NCBI GenBank assembly: GCA_017545325.1
Contig: JAFWOX010000004.1
Coordinates: forward strand, 1-39,733
Source of the DNA: Oscillospiraceae bacterium
Lineage (GTDB): Bacteria; Bacillota_A; Clostridia; Oscillospirales; Oscillospiraceae
Length of the DNA: 39,733 nucleotides
Reading direction: 5' to 3'
Part shown: positions 13,521-22,928 of the stretch, piece by piece
How the letters are laid out: every line of letters starts with the position of its first letter
How positions within the stretch are numbered: position 1 is the stretch's first letter
Notes under the pieces: model-generated
Databases searched by the model: none
Told to the model about the DNA's origin: nothing
What the model saw: only the letters and a program-made list of their open reading frames with translations
Program-made: the position numbers and the translations under genes

Positions 13521-15803
13521 ATGCAGCAGAGCAGCACGAATCTGGCCGGGAAGATCCGGGAAATCGCCAACCGGATTAAGGAACTGCGGCAGATCGAGGG
13601 CTATACCGAAGCCCAGATGGCCGCCCGGGTGGGGGTGAGCGAGGAGGAATACCGGCGCTACGAATCCGGGGAACTGGATCTGAACTTTGCCTTCCTCTAT
13701 ACCTGCGCTCAGGCCTTCAACGTGGACGTGACGGAGCTCATCGAGGGCGCCGCCCCCCACCTGAGCAGCTATACCCTCACCCGCAGCGGGGAGGGTCAGC
13801 GGGTGGAGCAGGCCCACGGCATGGTCTACTATAATATGGCCTACCGGTTCCGGAACCGGATCGCAGAGCCCCTTTTTGTCCACAGCGTCTATTCCGAGGA
13901 GGCCCAGCTGAAGCCCATCGAGCTCACCACCCATGAGGGGCAGGAGTGCGATATCGTCATCAGCGGCAGCCTGAAGGTGCAGGTGGGGGAGCACGCGGAG
14001 ATCCTGCTTCCCGGGGACACCATCTATTACGATTCCTCCACCCCCCACGGCATGATCGCCGTGGACGGGCAGGACTGCGATTTCTACGCCATCGTCCTCA
14101 CCCCCGAGGAGACCCCCACCGCGAAGCCCGCGGCCACGGCGGCCTTCACCTCTGCCGGGGAGGAGGGGGAGCACCGGATCTGGGAGGACTTCATCCATCC
14201 GGTGGAGAGCCCCGTCGGGGTGCTGAAGAGCATCTCCTTCACCAATACGGATCGGTTCAACTTCGCCTTCGACGTGGTGGACGCCATCGCCGCCCGGGAG
14301 CCGGATAAGCTGGCCATGCTCCATCTGGACCGGAACAAGACCGAGCGGCGCTTCACCTTCGAGGATATGCGGAAGAAGTCCGCCCGGGCGGCCAACTATT
14401 TCCGCACCCTGGGCATCAAGAAGGGGGACCGGGTGATGCTGGTGCTCCGGCGCACCTGGCAGTTCTGGGTGGTCGCCATCGGTCTGGAAAAGCTGGGGGC
14501 CGTGGCCATCCCCGCCGTGGACCAGCTCCTGGAAAAGGACTTCGTCTACCGCTTCGAGACCGCCGGCATCTCCGCCATCATCTGCACCGCGGAGGGGGAG
14601 AGCAGCGCCTGCGCGGAGCAGGCCATGGAGAAATACGACGGCATCCGCACCCGGATCATCTGCAACGGTACCCGTCCGGGGTGGCACAGCTTCGACGAGG
14701 AATACGAACGGTATTCCAGCCGTTACCCCCGGCCGGACGACGCCATCTGCGGGGACGACCCCATGATGATGATCTTTACCTCCGGCTCCACGGGCTATCC
14801 CAAGCTGGCGGTGCACAGCTGCAAGTATCCCCTGGGCCATTACGTCACCGCCCGGTACTGGCACTGCGTGGAGCCGGACGGGCTGCATCTCACCATCTCC
14901 GACACGGGCTGGGCCAAGGCCATGTGGGGCAAGCTCTTCGGCCAGTGGCTCTGCGAGGCCGCCATCTTCGTGTATGACTTCGACCGCTTCCATGCGGAGG
15001 ATATCCTGCCCCTCTTCGCCAAGTACGGCATCACCAGCTTCTGCGCGCCGCCCACCATCTACCGCTTCCTCATCCGGGACGATCTCAGCGGTTACGACCT
15101 CAGCTCCATCCGCCATGCCAGCACCGCGGGGGAGGCCATGAACCCGGAGGTCTTCAACCGCTTCCGGGAGGCCACGGGCCTCTCCATCATGGAGGGCTTC
15201 GGCCAGACGGAGACCAGCATCCTGGTGGGCAACTTTGTGGGCATGAGCCCCAAGATCGGCTCCATGGGCAAGCCCAACCCCGGCTTCCGGGTCCAGCTCA
15301 TGAAGCACGACGGGACCTTCGCCGGCACGGGCGAATCCGCGGAGATCGTGGTGGACACCCGGGAGGGCGCCCCCTGCGGCCTGTTCCGGGGCTATTATGA
15401 GAACAAGGAGGAGACGGAGGCCAGCTGGCACGACGGCTTCTACCATACCGGGGACGTGGCCTGGCGGGACGAGGACGGGTACTTCTGGTACGTGGGCCGG
15501 GCGGACGACCTGATCAAGTCCTCCGGCTACCGCATCGGCCCCTTCGAGATCGAAAGCGTCATCATGGAGCTGCCCTATGTGCTGGAATGCGGCGTTTCTC
15601 CCGCTCCGGACGAGATCCGGGGCCAGATCGTCAAGGCCAGCATCGTCCTCACCAAGGGGACCCAGCCCTCGGAGCAGCTGAAAAAGGAGATCCAGGAGTA
15701 CGTCAAGAGCCGCACCGCCCCCTACAAGTACCCCCGCCTGGTGGTGTTCCGGGACGCCCTGCCCAAGACCACCAGCGGAAAGATCATCCGGTCACAGCTG
15801 TAA
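13521..15803 (+). CDS. XRE HTH-cupin-AMP-forming acyl-CoA synthetase fusion (T-box 2, Val-type control)
   Basis: 760 aa from the ATG at 13521, behind AGGAGG with a 9-nt spacer. It has the same order as the gene at 10330: XRE helix-turn-helix (about 15-76), cupin (about 133-194, with THEGQECD and STPHGM), a variable Pro/Ala-rich linker near 200-225, then an acyl-CoA synthetase domain with TSGSTGYPK near 420, GFGQTET, YHTGDVA and C-terminal SGKI. The two proteins are clearly paralogous over their full length, and very alike around the C-terminal domain. Differences near the acyl pocket and linker, and different T-box codons, suggest different acids. Valine control points to isobutyrate activation; this is inference. 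It is the only gene of its unit, and it is followed by a hairpin-rich spacer. Confidence 0.93.
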   Translation: MQQSSTNLAGKIREIANRIKELRQIEGYTEAQMAARVGVSEEEYRRYESGELDLNFAFLYTCAQAFNVDVTELIEGAAPHLSSYTLTRSGEGQRVEQAHGMVYYNMAYRFRNRIAEPLFVHSVYSEEAQLKPIELTTHEGQECDIVISGSLKVQVGEHAEILLPGDTIYYDSSTPHGMIAVDGQDCDFYAIVLTPEETPTAKPAATAAFTSAGEEGEHRIWEDFIHPVESPVGVLKSISFTNTDRFNFAFDVVDAIAAREPDKLAMLHLDRNKTERRFTFEDMRKKSARAANYFRTLGIKKGDRVMLVLRRTWQFWVVAIGLEKLGAVAIPAVDQLLEKDFVYRFETAGISAIICTAEGESSACAEQAMEKYDGIRTRIICNGTRPGWHSFDEEYERYSSRYPRPDDAICGDDPMMMIFTSGSTGYPKLAVHSCKYPLGHYVTARYWHCVEPDGLHLTISDTGWAKAMWGKLFGQWLCEAAIFVYDFDRFHAEDILPLFAKYGITSFCAPPTIYRFLIRDDLSGYDLSSIRHASTAGEAMNPEVFNRFREATGLSIMEGFGQTETSILVGNFVGMSPKIGSMGKPNPGFRVQLMKHDGTFAGTGESAEIVVDTREGAPCGLFRGYYENKEETEASWHDGFYHTGDVAWRDEDGYFWYVGRADDLIKSSGYRIGPFEIESVIMELPYVLECGVSPAPDEIRGQIVKASIVLTKGTQPSEQLKKEIQEYVKSRTAPYKYPRLVVFRDALPKTTSGKIIRSQL

Positions 15804-15816
15804 AAAACGAAAGACC

Positions 15817-16089
15817 AGGGAGCCGAAGCATCGGCTCCCTGAGCGTGTCGACAGAGTCGACACGCTTCAACTCGGACCCGCTCCGCTGGGCTCCGAGTTG
15901 AGAAGGATGACATCGCCGCTGCGCGCCTCGGTCGTACACTTCGACACTTGCGGCGATAGCAGTATTTTGGAGCAGAAATGAATTCCGCTCCAAAATAACC
16001 TGAGTTCATTCGCGCCTGCGGGCGCGAACTCTGCGAGGCTTTTGACCCTTTGTCTACAGTCTGAGGGAGCCGAAGCATCGGCTCCCTGA
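15817..16089 (+). repeat. hairpin cassette bounded by two identical hairpins
   Basis: The spacer between the second ligase and hisZ has no gene. It begins and ends with the same 26-bp sequence (15817-15842 and 16064-16089), a perfect 10-bp hairpin with an AGCA loop. Between them lie five more inverted repeats: 15843-15865 (10-bp arms, GCGTGTCGAC), 15867-15901 (TCAACTCGGA arms), 15912-15957 (ATCGCCGC arms), 15963-15997 (TATTTTGGAGC arms) and 16009-16028 (TTCGCGCC arms). The arms are perfect or nearly so while the loops are not. The layout looks like a mobile intergenic repeat or a structured RNA. The first hairpin may also end the upstream transcript, but it has no T run. No known family is recognised. 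Confidence 0.75.
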
Positions 16090-16097
16090 AATTTTAC

Positions 16098-16126
16098 TTG
16101 ACAACCGGCGGGATATACGCTATATT
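16098..16126 (+). promoter_or_regulatory. sigma-A promoter of the histidine operon
   Basis: TTGACA (16098-16103), 17-bp spacer, TATATT (16121-16126). The leader of about 60 nt to hisZ has GGAGG before the ATG and no T-box element or long hairpin. Confidence 0.85.
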
Positions 16127-16191
16127 TAGGCGTACTTTAATACGATAATGCGATATCGAGGCAGAATCAAGGCAATATCTGGAGGAACACC

Positions 16192-17295
16192 ATGTTGGAC
16201 GAGACCCTGCTGAAAGGGGAGGAACGGGCCATGCTGGCCCTCCGGTCCCTGTACCGGAGCCATGGCTACCGCCCCTTCCGCATGAGCCGCTTCGAGGAAT
16301 ACGAATTCTACATGCGGAACAAGGACTATCTGGAGAGCGGGCGGATCATCACCTTTACGGATACGGATGGAAAGCTCATGGCCCTGAAGCCGGATGTTAC
16401 CCTTTCCATCATCAAGAACGGGGAGGATGAACCGGGCTGCCGCCAGAAGGTCTATTATGACGAGAGCGTTTTCCGGGTCCCCGCGGGGGGACAGCAGTTC
16501 CGGGAGATCCGCCAGGCGGGCCTGGAATGCATCGGGGATATCCGCCTGTACGACGTCTATGAGGTGCTGCTTCTGGCCGCGGAGAGCCTGGGAGCCCTTT
16601 CGGACCGCTTCGTGCTGGACCTGAGCCACCTGGGCATCCTCTCCGCCCTTCTGGAGGAGACGGGGCAGGACGAAGCCTTCCGCCGGAAGGCTGCCCTCTG
16701 CTTCGCCGAGAAGAACGCCCATGACCTCCGGGATCTGTGCGGCAGCCGGGGCGTCAGTCCGGCGGCAACGGAGCGGCTCTGCCGCTGCGCCGCCCTCTGC
16801 GGCCCCCTGCCGGAGACCGTGCGGGAGCTGGAGGGACTCTGTCCCGCCGGGGCGGAGGAGAGCCTGGAGGAGCTGCGGACCCTGAGCCGCCTCCTGGGGA
16901 AGACCCCCTGGGGGGAGCGGATCAGCCTGGATTTCTCCGTGGTGAACAACATGGGGTATTACAGCGGCATCGTCTTCTCCGGCTTCCTGGAGGGGATCGT
17001 GGATACGGTGCTCTCCGGCGGCCGGTACGACCGGCTCATGCATAAGCTGGGGCGGAGAAGCGGGGCCATCGGCTTCGCGGTATACCTGGATCTCCTGAGC
17101 GCCCTCCGCCCCCCGGAGCCGGAAATGGATGCGGACGTGCTGCTCCTGGTCCCGGAGGACGCGGATCCGGAGCGGGTGGCCCGGGCGGCGGGCAGGCTCA
17201 CGGCTGCGGGCAGGAGCGTCAGCGTGCAGGAGCGGGCTCCCGCCGCCGGAAGCTTCGGGGAATGCATCCGGCTGGAGGAGGCGGAAACATGCTGA
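16192..17295 (+). CDS. hisZ: ATP phosphoribosyltransferase regulatory subunit
   Basis: 367 aa. A histidyl-tRNA synthetase-like protein without aminoacylation function, which forms the hetero-octamer with short HisG and carries histidine feedback control of the first step of histidine synthesis. Class II synthetase-like motifs are visible: FRMSRFEEYEFY near residue 29, LKPDVTLSI near 65, FRVPAGGQQFREIRQAGLECIG near 100, and DFSVVNNMGYYSGIVF near 250. The C-terminal anticodon-binding domain of true HisRS is reduced. The partner hisG overlaps its end by 7 bp. It is the first gene of the operon, 66 bp from the -10 element, with GGAGG before the ATG. Confidence 0.93.
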   Translation: MLDETLLKGEERAMLALRSLYRSHGYRPFRMSRFEEYEFYMRNKDYLESGRIITFTDTDGKLMALKPDVTLSIIKNGEDEPGCRQKVYYDESVFRVPAGGQQFREIRQAGLECIGDIRLYDVYEVLLLAAESLGALSDRFVLDLSHLGILSALLEETGQDEAFRRKAALCFAEKNAHDLRDLCGSRGVSPAATERLCRCAALCGPLPETVRELEGLCPAGAEESLEELRTLSRLLGKTPWGERISLDFSVVNNMGYYSGIVFSGFLEGIVDTVLSGGRYDRLMHKLGRRSGAIGFAVYLDLLSALRPPEPEMDADVLLLVPEDADPERVARAAGRLTAAGRSVSVQERAPAAGSFGECIRLEEAETC

Positions 17296-17915
17296 ACGTT
17301 GCGCTGCCCAAGGGCAGATTGGGAAACCAGGTCTACGACCTGCTGGAGAAGGCGGGGTGCGACTGCCCCGGCATCCGGGAGGAGAGCCGCCGGCTGCTTT
17401 TCGACAGCGCGGACGGCAGTATCCGCTGCTTCTGGGTGAAGCCCTCGGACGTCTCCGTGTATGTGGAGCGGGGCGCCGCGGACCTGGGGGTCTGCGGAAA
17501 GGATATCCTGGCGGAAAACAGCCCCAGGATCTATGAGCTCCTGGACCTGGGGGCGGGGAAATGCCGCATGGCGACAGCCGCCCCCAAGGGCTTCCGGGAT
17601 CCGGCGGACCGGCCTCTGCGGGTGGCCACCAGCTTCCCCAATATCGTGCGGGAGCATTACGCCGCCCTGGGACGGGATATCGACGTCATCCATCTCCATG
17701 GCTCCGTGGAGCTGGCCCCGCTGCTGGGGCTCTCCGATGTGATCGTGGATATCGTGGAGACCGGGGCCACCCTTCGGGCCAACGGCCTGGAGGTCATCGA
17801 CGATTTCCTGCCCATCAGCGCCCGGCTGATCGCCAACCGGGCCAGCTACCAGTTCAAGCTGAAGGAGATACGGGATCTTACAGAACGGTTGAAAGCGCAG
17901 GTGGAAAAAGCATGA
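17289..17915 (+). CDS. hisG: ATP phosphoribosyltransferase, short catalytic form
   Basis: 208 aa from the ATG at 17289 (MLNVALPKGRL); upstream frame inside hisZ is not counted. It joins ATP and PRPP to make phosphoribosyl-ATP, the committed step. ALPKGRLG at the start, GAADLGVCGKDIL in the middle and VDIVETGATLRANGLEVID near 160 are family signatures, the last being the PRPP loop. The short form lacks the C-terminal regulatory domain and needs HisZ, which is encoded just before it. The stop overlaps hisD as ATGA. Confidence 0.96.
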   Translation: MLNVALPKGRLGNQVYDLLEKAGCDCPGIREESRRLLFDSADGSIRCFWVKPSDVSVYVERGAADLGVCGKDILAENSPRIYELLDLGAGKCRMATAAPKGFRDPADRPLRVATSFPNIVREHYAALGRDIDVIHLHGSVELAPLLGLSDVIVDIVETGATLRANGLEVIDDFLPISARLIANRASYQFKLKEIRDLTERLKAQVEKA

Positions 17916-19192
17916 TCCCCATTTATCGATATGGAGAGACGCCGGAAAGCGTCATTTTTGCCCGGAACAGCGGCGCGGTGGACGTGTCCGCCGCCGTTGC
18001 GGAGATCGTCGCCCGGGTGGCGGAGGAGGGGGACAAGGCCCTCCTGGACTACGCCCGGCAGTTCGACCATGCGGAGCTGACCTCCCTGGAGGTGACCCGG
18101 GAGGAGCTGGAAGCCGCCAAAGCCCAGGTGGAGCCGGAGTTTCTGCAGACCCTGGAGGAGGCGGCGGAGCATATCCGGGAGTTTCATGAAAAGCAGAGGC
18201 GCGCGGGCTTCATCCTGACCCGCAGCCCCGGCATGGTCATGGGCCAGAGGGTGATCCCCATGGATCGGGTGGGCGTCTACGTCCCCGGGGGCACGGCGGC
18301 CTATCCCTCCACCGTGCTCATGGATACCATCCCCGCGAAGCTCGCGGGCTGCCCGGAGATCATCATGGTCTCCCCCCCCACCCGGGGCGGCGCCATCGCC
18401 CCGGCCATCCTGGCCGCCGCCGCCATCGCGGGGGTGGACCGGGTCTTCAAGGTGGGCGGCGCCCAGGCCGTGGCCGCCCTGGCCTATGGCACCGAGAGCA
18501 TCCCCAAGGCAGACAAGATCGTTGGCCCCGGCAACGCCTATGTGGCGGAGGCCAAGCGGCAGGTCTACGGCCGGGTGGCCATCGATATGATCGCCGGGCC
18601 CAGCGAGGTCCTCATCGTGGCGGACGGCAGAAGCGACGCGAGGTATGTATCGGCGGACCTGCTGGCCCAGGCGGAGCACGATAAGCTGGCTACCTCTATC
18701 CTCATTACGGATTCCCCGGCCCTGGCGGAGGCCGTCGCCGAAGAGCTGGAGCGGCAGCTTGCCCGCCTGCCCCGGCAGGAGATCGCCCGGGCCAGCATCG
18801 AGGGCTGCGGACGCATCATCCTGGTGAAGGATATCCCCGAGGCCATGGAGCTGGCGAACCGCTTCGCCCCGGAGCACCTGGAGCTGTGTCTGGACGAGCC
18901 CTTTGCCTGGCTGGACCGGGTCCGGCATGCCGGGTCCGTCTTCCTGGGCCGCTCCTGCCCGGAGGCCCTGGGGGATTATTTCGCGGGGCCCAACCACACC
19001 CTGCCCACCATGGGCACGGCTCGGTTCTCCTCCCCCCTCGGCGTAGACGATTTCGTGAAGAAGACGCAGTTCCTCTATTATACGGAGGAGGCCCTGCGGG
19101 GAGCGGGGGAGTCCGTCGCCCGCTTCGCCCGGAAGGAAGGACTGGAGGCCCACGCCCGGAGCGTGACCCTGCGGACGGAGGGAGAGGGATGA
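17912..19192 (+). CDS. hisD: histidinol dehydrogenase
   Basis: 426 aa from the ATG at 17912, which overlaps the hisG stop. It oxidises histidinol to histidine in two NAD+-dependent steps, with zinc. Signatures: VGVYVPGGTAAYPSTVLM near 120, KVGGAQAVAALAYGTESIP near 185, IAGPSEVLIVAD near 230, the zinc/catalytic LLAQAEHD near 250 and RFAPEHLEL near 318. Length is normal. The open frame extends upstream within hisG but without family similarity. Confidence 0.97.
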   Translation: MIPIYRYGETPESVIFARNSGAVDVSAAVAEIVARVAEEGDKALLDYARQFDHAELTSLEVTREELEAAKAQVEPEFLQTLEEAAEHIREFHEKQRRAGFILTRSPGMVMGQRVIPMDRVGVYVPGGTAAYPSTVLMDTIPAKLAGCPEIIMVSPPTRGGAIAPAILAAAAIAGVDRVFKVGGAQAVAALAYGTESIPKADKIVGPGNAYVAEAKRQVYGRVAIDMIAGPSEVLIVADGRSDARYVSADLLAQAEHDKLATSILITDSPALAEAVAEELERQLARLPRQEIARASIEGCGRIILVKDIPEAMELANRFAPEHLELCLDEPFAWLDRVRHAGSVFLGRSCPEALGDYFAGPNHTLPTMGTARFSSPLGVDDFVKKTQFLYYTEEALRGAGESVARFARKEGLEAHARSVTLRTEGEG

Positions 19193-20253
19193 GCCGGTTT
19201 TTTACGGGGCGCCTGTCCGCCCTTACCCCCTATGTGCCGGGGGAGCAGCCCCAGGACCGGAAATACCTGAAGCTGAACACCAATGAATCCCCCTTCCCGC
19301 CCTCTCCCGGGGTGACCCGGGCGGCGGAGGAGGAGGCGGGGAAGGCCCAGCTCTATTCCGATCCGGAGAGCGCCGTTCTCCGCCGGGCTCTGGGGGCCCG
19401 GTACGGCCTGGAGCCGGAGCGGATCGTGGTATCCAACGGCTCGGACGAGGTGCTGAATTTCGCCTTCATGGCCTTCGGGGATGAGAAAGCCCCCCTGGTC
19501 TTTCCGGATATCACCTACGGCTTCTATCCCGTGTTCGCGGAGCTGAACCGCATTCCTTACCGTACGATCCCCCTGGACGGGGATTTCCGCATCCGGCCGG
19601 AGGACTACTATGATTCCGGCTGCAATGTGGTGCTGGCGAATCCCAATGCCCCCACCGGCCTCGCCCTGGAGCCGGATCAGGTGGAGGACATCCTGAAGCG
19701 GAACCGGGAGCATGTGGTCATCCTGGACGAGGCCTATGTGGATTTCGGCGGGGAGAGCGCTCTGCCCCTGCTGGGGAAGTACGATAACCTGCTGATCGTT
19801 CAGACCTTCTCCAAATCCCGGTCCATGGCAGGGGCACGCCTGGGCTTCGCCATGGGGAGCGAGGCGATCATCGGGGACCTGAAGACCATCCAGTATTCCA
19901 CGAATCCCTACAATGTGAACCGCATGACCGCGGCAGCGGGGACCGCCGCCCTCCGGGAGCAGGCCTATTACGACGACTGCTGCCGGAGGATCATGGAAAA
20001 CCGGGTCTGGACGAAGGAAAGGCTGGAGGAGCTGGGCTTCTCCGTGCTGCCCAGCCGGACGAATTTCCTCTTCGCCCGGTGGGACCGGATGGGGGGAGAG
20101 GAACTGTACCTGGCTTTGAAGGAGCGGGGCATCCTGATCCGTCACTTCGGCCTGGAACGGATCAGGGACTACAACCGTATCACCATCGGCACCCGGGAAC
20201 AGATGGAGACCTTCATCGCCGGGGTGCGGGAGTGCTTGGAGGATAAGGCATGA
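19189..20253 (+). CDS. hisC: histidinol-phosphate aminotransferase
   Basis: 354 aa from the ATG at 19189, ATGA overlap with hisD. A PLP-dependent fold-type I aminotransferase that makes histidinol phosphate from imidazole-acetol phosphate and glutamate. [13 protein letters not shown] near 27 is the HisC substrate motif, ANPNAPTG binds the cofactor, DEAYVDF follows, and [14 protein letters not shown] holds the PLP lysine K209. The SKSRSMAG variant (usually SKAFGLAG) is common in clostridial HisC. It might also serve other amino acids such as aromatic ones. Confidence 0.95.
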   Translation: MSRFFTGRLSALTPYVPGEQPQDRKYLKLNTNESPFPPSPGVTRAAEEEAGKAQLYSDPESAVLRRALGARYGLEPERIVVSNGSDEVLNFAFMAFGDEKAPLVFPDITYGFYPVFAELNRIPYRTIPLDGDFRIRPEDYYDSGCNVVLANPNAPTGLALEPDQVEDILKRNREHVVILDEAYVDFGGESALPLLGKYDNLLIVQTFSKSRSMAGARLGFAMGSEAIIGDLKTIQYSTNPYNVNRMTAAAGTAALREQAYYDDCCRRIMENRVWTKERLEELGFSVLPSRTNFLFARWDRMGGEELYLALKERGILIRHFGLERIRDYNRITIGTREQMETFIAGVRECLEDKA

Positions 20254-20840
20254 GAAACGCAGAGATCACCAGAAAAACGGCGGAGACGGATATCTCCCTC
20301 CGGCTGGAGCTGGACGGGACCGGGAAGGCGGAGGTGGACTCCGGCGTGGGCTTCCTGGACCATATGCTCACCCTGTTTGCCCGCCATGGGCGCTTCGACC
20401 TGACCCTGCGCTGCCAGGGGGACACCCGGGTGGACGACCATCATTCGGTGGAGGACATGGGCATCTGCCTGGGCCAGGCCTTCAAGGCGGCCCTGGGGGA
20501 GAAGAGGGGCATCCGCCGGTACGGGGACGTGACCCTGCCCATGGACGAGACCCTGATCCTGGCGGCGGCGGATATCTCCGGCCGGGGCGGCTTCTATCCG
20601 GAGCTGCGCATCCCCGCGGAGAAGGTGGGCGCCTTCGATACGGAGCTGGGGGCGGAATTCTGGCAGGCCTTCGCCCGGGAGGCGGGGATCACCCTCCATC
20701 TGCGGCAGCTGGCGGGCATCAACGCCCACCATATCCTGGAGGGCTGCTTCAAGGCGGCGGCCCGCTGCCTGCGTGCGGCGGTATCCCTGGATCCGGAGCT
20801 GGCGGGGGAGATCCCCTCCACCAAGGGGACGCTGTCATGA
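20250..20840 (+). CDS. hisB: imidazoleglycerol-phosphate dehydratase
   Basis: 196 aa, the monofunctional dehydratase without the phosphatase domain of the enteric protein. It removes water from imidazoleglycerol phosphate using a Mn site. Metal-binding repeats are present: FLDHML near 32, DDHHSVED near 61, and NAHHILEG near 155. The separate PHP phosphatase at the end of the operon supplies the missing activity. The start overlaps the hisC stop as ATGA. Confidence 0.97.
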   Translation: MRNAEITRKTAETDISLRLELDGTGKAEVDSGVGFLDHMLTLFARHGRFDLTLRCQGDTRVDDHHSVEDMGICLGQAFKAALGEKRGIRRYGDVTLPMDETLILAAADISGRGGFYPELRIPAEKVGAFDTELGAEFWQAFAREAGITLHLRQLAGINAHHILEGCFKAAARCLRAAVSLDPELAGEIPSTKGTLS

Positions 20841-21457
20841 TCGCCATCGTGGATTACGGCGTGGGGAACCTGTTTTCCCTGCGTTCCTCCCTGGGCTTCC
20901 TGGGGGCGGAGGCGGAGGTCACCGGGGATCCGGAACGGCTCCGGCGGGCGGATAAGCTCATCCTCCCCGGCGTCGGCGCCTTCGGGGACGCGGCGGATAA
21001 GCTCCGGGCCACCGGCCTGGACCGGGTGGTCCTGGAGGAAGCGGACAGGGGCAAGCTCCTGCTGGGCATCTGCCTGGGGATGCAGCTCCTGTTTGAGCGG
21101 AGCTACGAGTACGGCGAGCATGCGGGCCTGGGCCTGCTGGAGGGAAGCGTCGTCCCCATGGAGGGAAGGCTGCCCGGGGAGCTGAAGATCCCCCATATCG
21201 GCTGGAACGCCCTGCGGTATACCCGGCCCCACCCCCTGTTCCGGGACGTGGCGGAGGGCTCCTGCGTCTATTTTGTCCATTCCTTCTTCGTGGAGGAGAC
21301 CGCCCCCGGCATCATCGCCACCGCGGAATACGGGGTGAACGTGGGGGCGGCGGCGGCGAAGGAGAACGTCATGGGCTGCCAGTTCCACCCGGAGAAGAGC
21401 GGCGGCGTGGGGATGAAGATCCTCAAGGCCTTCTGCGAAATGGAGGGATGGGCATGA
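20837..21457 (+). CDS. hisH: imidazole glycerol phosphate synthase, glutaminase subunit
   Basis: 206 aa. A class I glutamine amidotransferase that feeds ammonia to HisF. The nucleophile elbow [10 protein letters not shown] contains the catalytic cysteine, and FHPEKS contains the catalytic histidine and glutamate. [12 protein letters not shown] at the start is the family signature. ATGA overlap with hisB, and its end overlaps the hisA start. Confidence 0.97.
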   Translation: MIAIVDYGVGNLFSLRSSLGFLGAEAEVTGDPERLRRADKLILPGVGAFGDAADKLRATGLDRVVLEEADRGKLLLGICLGMQLLFERSYEYGEHAGLGLLEGSVVPMEGRLPGELKIPHIGWNALRYTRPHPLFRDVAEGSCVYFVHSFFVEETAPGIIATAEYGVNVGAAAAKENVMGCQFHPEKSGGVGMKILKAFCEMEGWA

Positions 21458-22167
21458 TCCTGCTTCCGGCCATCGATCTGTATGAGGGAAAGGCGGTCCG
21501 CCTGAAGAAGGGGGACTATGCGGAGATGACCGTCTACCGGGAGGACCCGGTAACCCTGGCCGCCGAAATGGAGGCCCAGGGGGCGGAATGGATCCATATC
21601 GTGGATCTGGAGGGGGCCAAAAGCGGCCTCGCCCCCAACCTGCCCATCGCCCGGGAGATCGCCCGCACCACCGGCCTGAAGGTGGAATACGGCGGGGGCC
21701 TCCGGAGCCTGGAGGTCCTGGAGCGATGCATGGACGGGGGCGTGAGCCGGGCCATCCTGGGCACCGCCGCCGTGACGGATCCGGAGCTGCTGGCCGCCGC
21801 CGTGGCCCGGTGGGAAGAGAAGATCGCCGCCGGGGCGGATATCCGGGAGGGGAAGATCGCCATCAAGGGCTGGCTGGAAACGGCGGAGGAAGGGCTGGAA
21901 GCCTTCCTGGACCGGATGCTGGCGGCGGGGGTGCAGACCGCCATCTGTACGGATATTTCCCGGGACGGGATGCTGGGGGGCACGAACCGGGAGCTGTATG
22001 CCTCCCTGGCGGACCGTTCCGGTCCCCGGCTGGTGGCCTCCGGCGGGGTCTCCTCCCTGGAGGATATCCGGGCCCTGCGGGCCCTCGGCCTGTACGGGGC
22101 CATCCTGGGGAAGGCCTACTATACGGGGGCGGTTGACCTCCGGGAAGGGATAGAGGCGGCGACATGA
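21454..22167 (+). CDS. hisA: ProFAR isomerase
   Basis: 237 aa from the ATG at 21454. An in-frame ATG two codons earlier (21448) abuts GGAGGG with no spacer, so 21454, with 6-nt spacing and an ATGA overlap with hisH, is preferred. A (beta-alpha)8 barrel that opens the ribose ring of ProFAR. LLPAIDLYEGKAVRL carries the first catalytic aspartate, EYGGGLRS the phosphate loop and TDISRDGMLGG the second aspartate. Confidence 0.96.
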   Translation: MILLPAIDLYEGKAVRLKKGDYAEMTVYREDPVTLAAEMEAQGAEWIHIVDLEGAKSGLAPNLPIAREIARTTGLKVEYGGGLRSLEVLERCMDGGVSRAILGTAAVTDPELLAAAVARWEEKIAAGADIREGKIAIKGWLETAEEGLEAFLDRMLAAGVQTAICTDISRDGMLGGTNRELYASLADRSGPRLVASGGVSSLEDIRALRALGLYGAILGKAYYTGAVDLREGIEAAT

Positions 22168-22928
22168 TCACAAAACGGATCATCCCCTGCCTGGACGTGC
22201 GGGACGGCCGGGTGGTAAAGGGCGTGAACTTCCTGGGCCTCCGGGATGTGGACTCCCCGGTGAAGCTGGCCAAATACTATTCGGAGTGCGGCGCGGACGA
22301 GCTGGTGTTCTACGATATCACCGCCTCCGCCGAGGGGAGAAAGCTCTTTACGGATATCCTCCGGGAGGCAGCGGCCAATATCTTCATCCCCCTCACCGTG
22401 GGGGGCGGCATCAGCTCGGTGGAGGACTTCGACCGGGTGCTGAAATGCGGCGCGGACAAGGTGAGCGTCAATTCCGGCGCCATACGGCGGCCGGAGCTCA
22501 TCGGGGAGGCGGCCAGAAAATACGGGGACCAGTGCGTGGTCCTCAGCGCGGATATCAAGCGGGTGGACGGCTCCTTCCATGTCTTTGCCAAGGGCGGACG
22601 GGAGGATACGGGCCTGGAGGCCATTCAGTGGATCCGGGACGGGATCGCCCGGGGCGCCGGGGAGATCGTAGCCAACTCCATGGATACGGACGGGGTGAAG
22701 GGCGGCTTTGACCTGGAGCTCCTGGAGCGGATCTGCGAAGCCGTGCGGGTGCCCGTCATCGCCTCCGGCGGCGCGGGGAGCATGGAGGATTTTTCCACCC
22801 TGTTCAAAACCGTACCCGAAGTGAGCGCGGGTCTTGCCGCCAGCGTGTTCCATTTCGGGGAGATCGCCATCCCGGATCTGAAAAGAAAGCTCCGGGCGGA
22901 TGGGATAGAAATGAGGATGGAAGCATGA
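22164..22928 (+). CDS. hisF: imidazole glycerol phosphate synthase, cyclase subunit
   Basis: 254 aa. A (beta-alpha)8 barrel paralogous to HisA that closes the imidazole ring with ammonia from His[16 protein letters not shown] holds the first catalytic aspartate, TVGGGI the phosphate loop and [11 protein letters not shown] the second aspartate. Start and end overlap the neighbours as ATGA. Confidence 0.97.
   Translation: MITKRIIPCLDVRDGRVVKGVNFLGLRDVDSPVKLAKYYSECGADELVFYDITASAEGRKLFTDILREAAANIFIPLTVGGGISSVEDFDRVLKCGADKVSVNSGAIRRPELIGEAARKYGDQCVVLSADIKRVDGSFHVFAKGGREDTGLEAIQWIRDGIARGAGEIVANSMDTDGVKGGFDLELLERICEAVRVPVIASGGAGSMEDFSTLFKTVPEVSAGLAASVFHFGEIAIPDLKRKLRADGIEMRMEA

Noticed and set aside
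15784..16078. Short minus-strand frames of 69 and 118 codons in the hairpin cassette
   Set aside because: They cross several inverted repeats, lack ribosome sites and have Arg/Ser-rich shadow composition.
16133..16191. Histidine T-box or attenuator before hisZ
   Set aside because: The leader is too short, with no T-box element, no His-codon run and no terminator.
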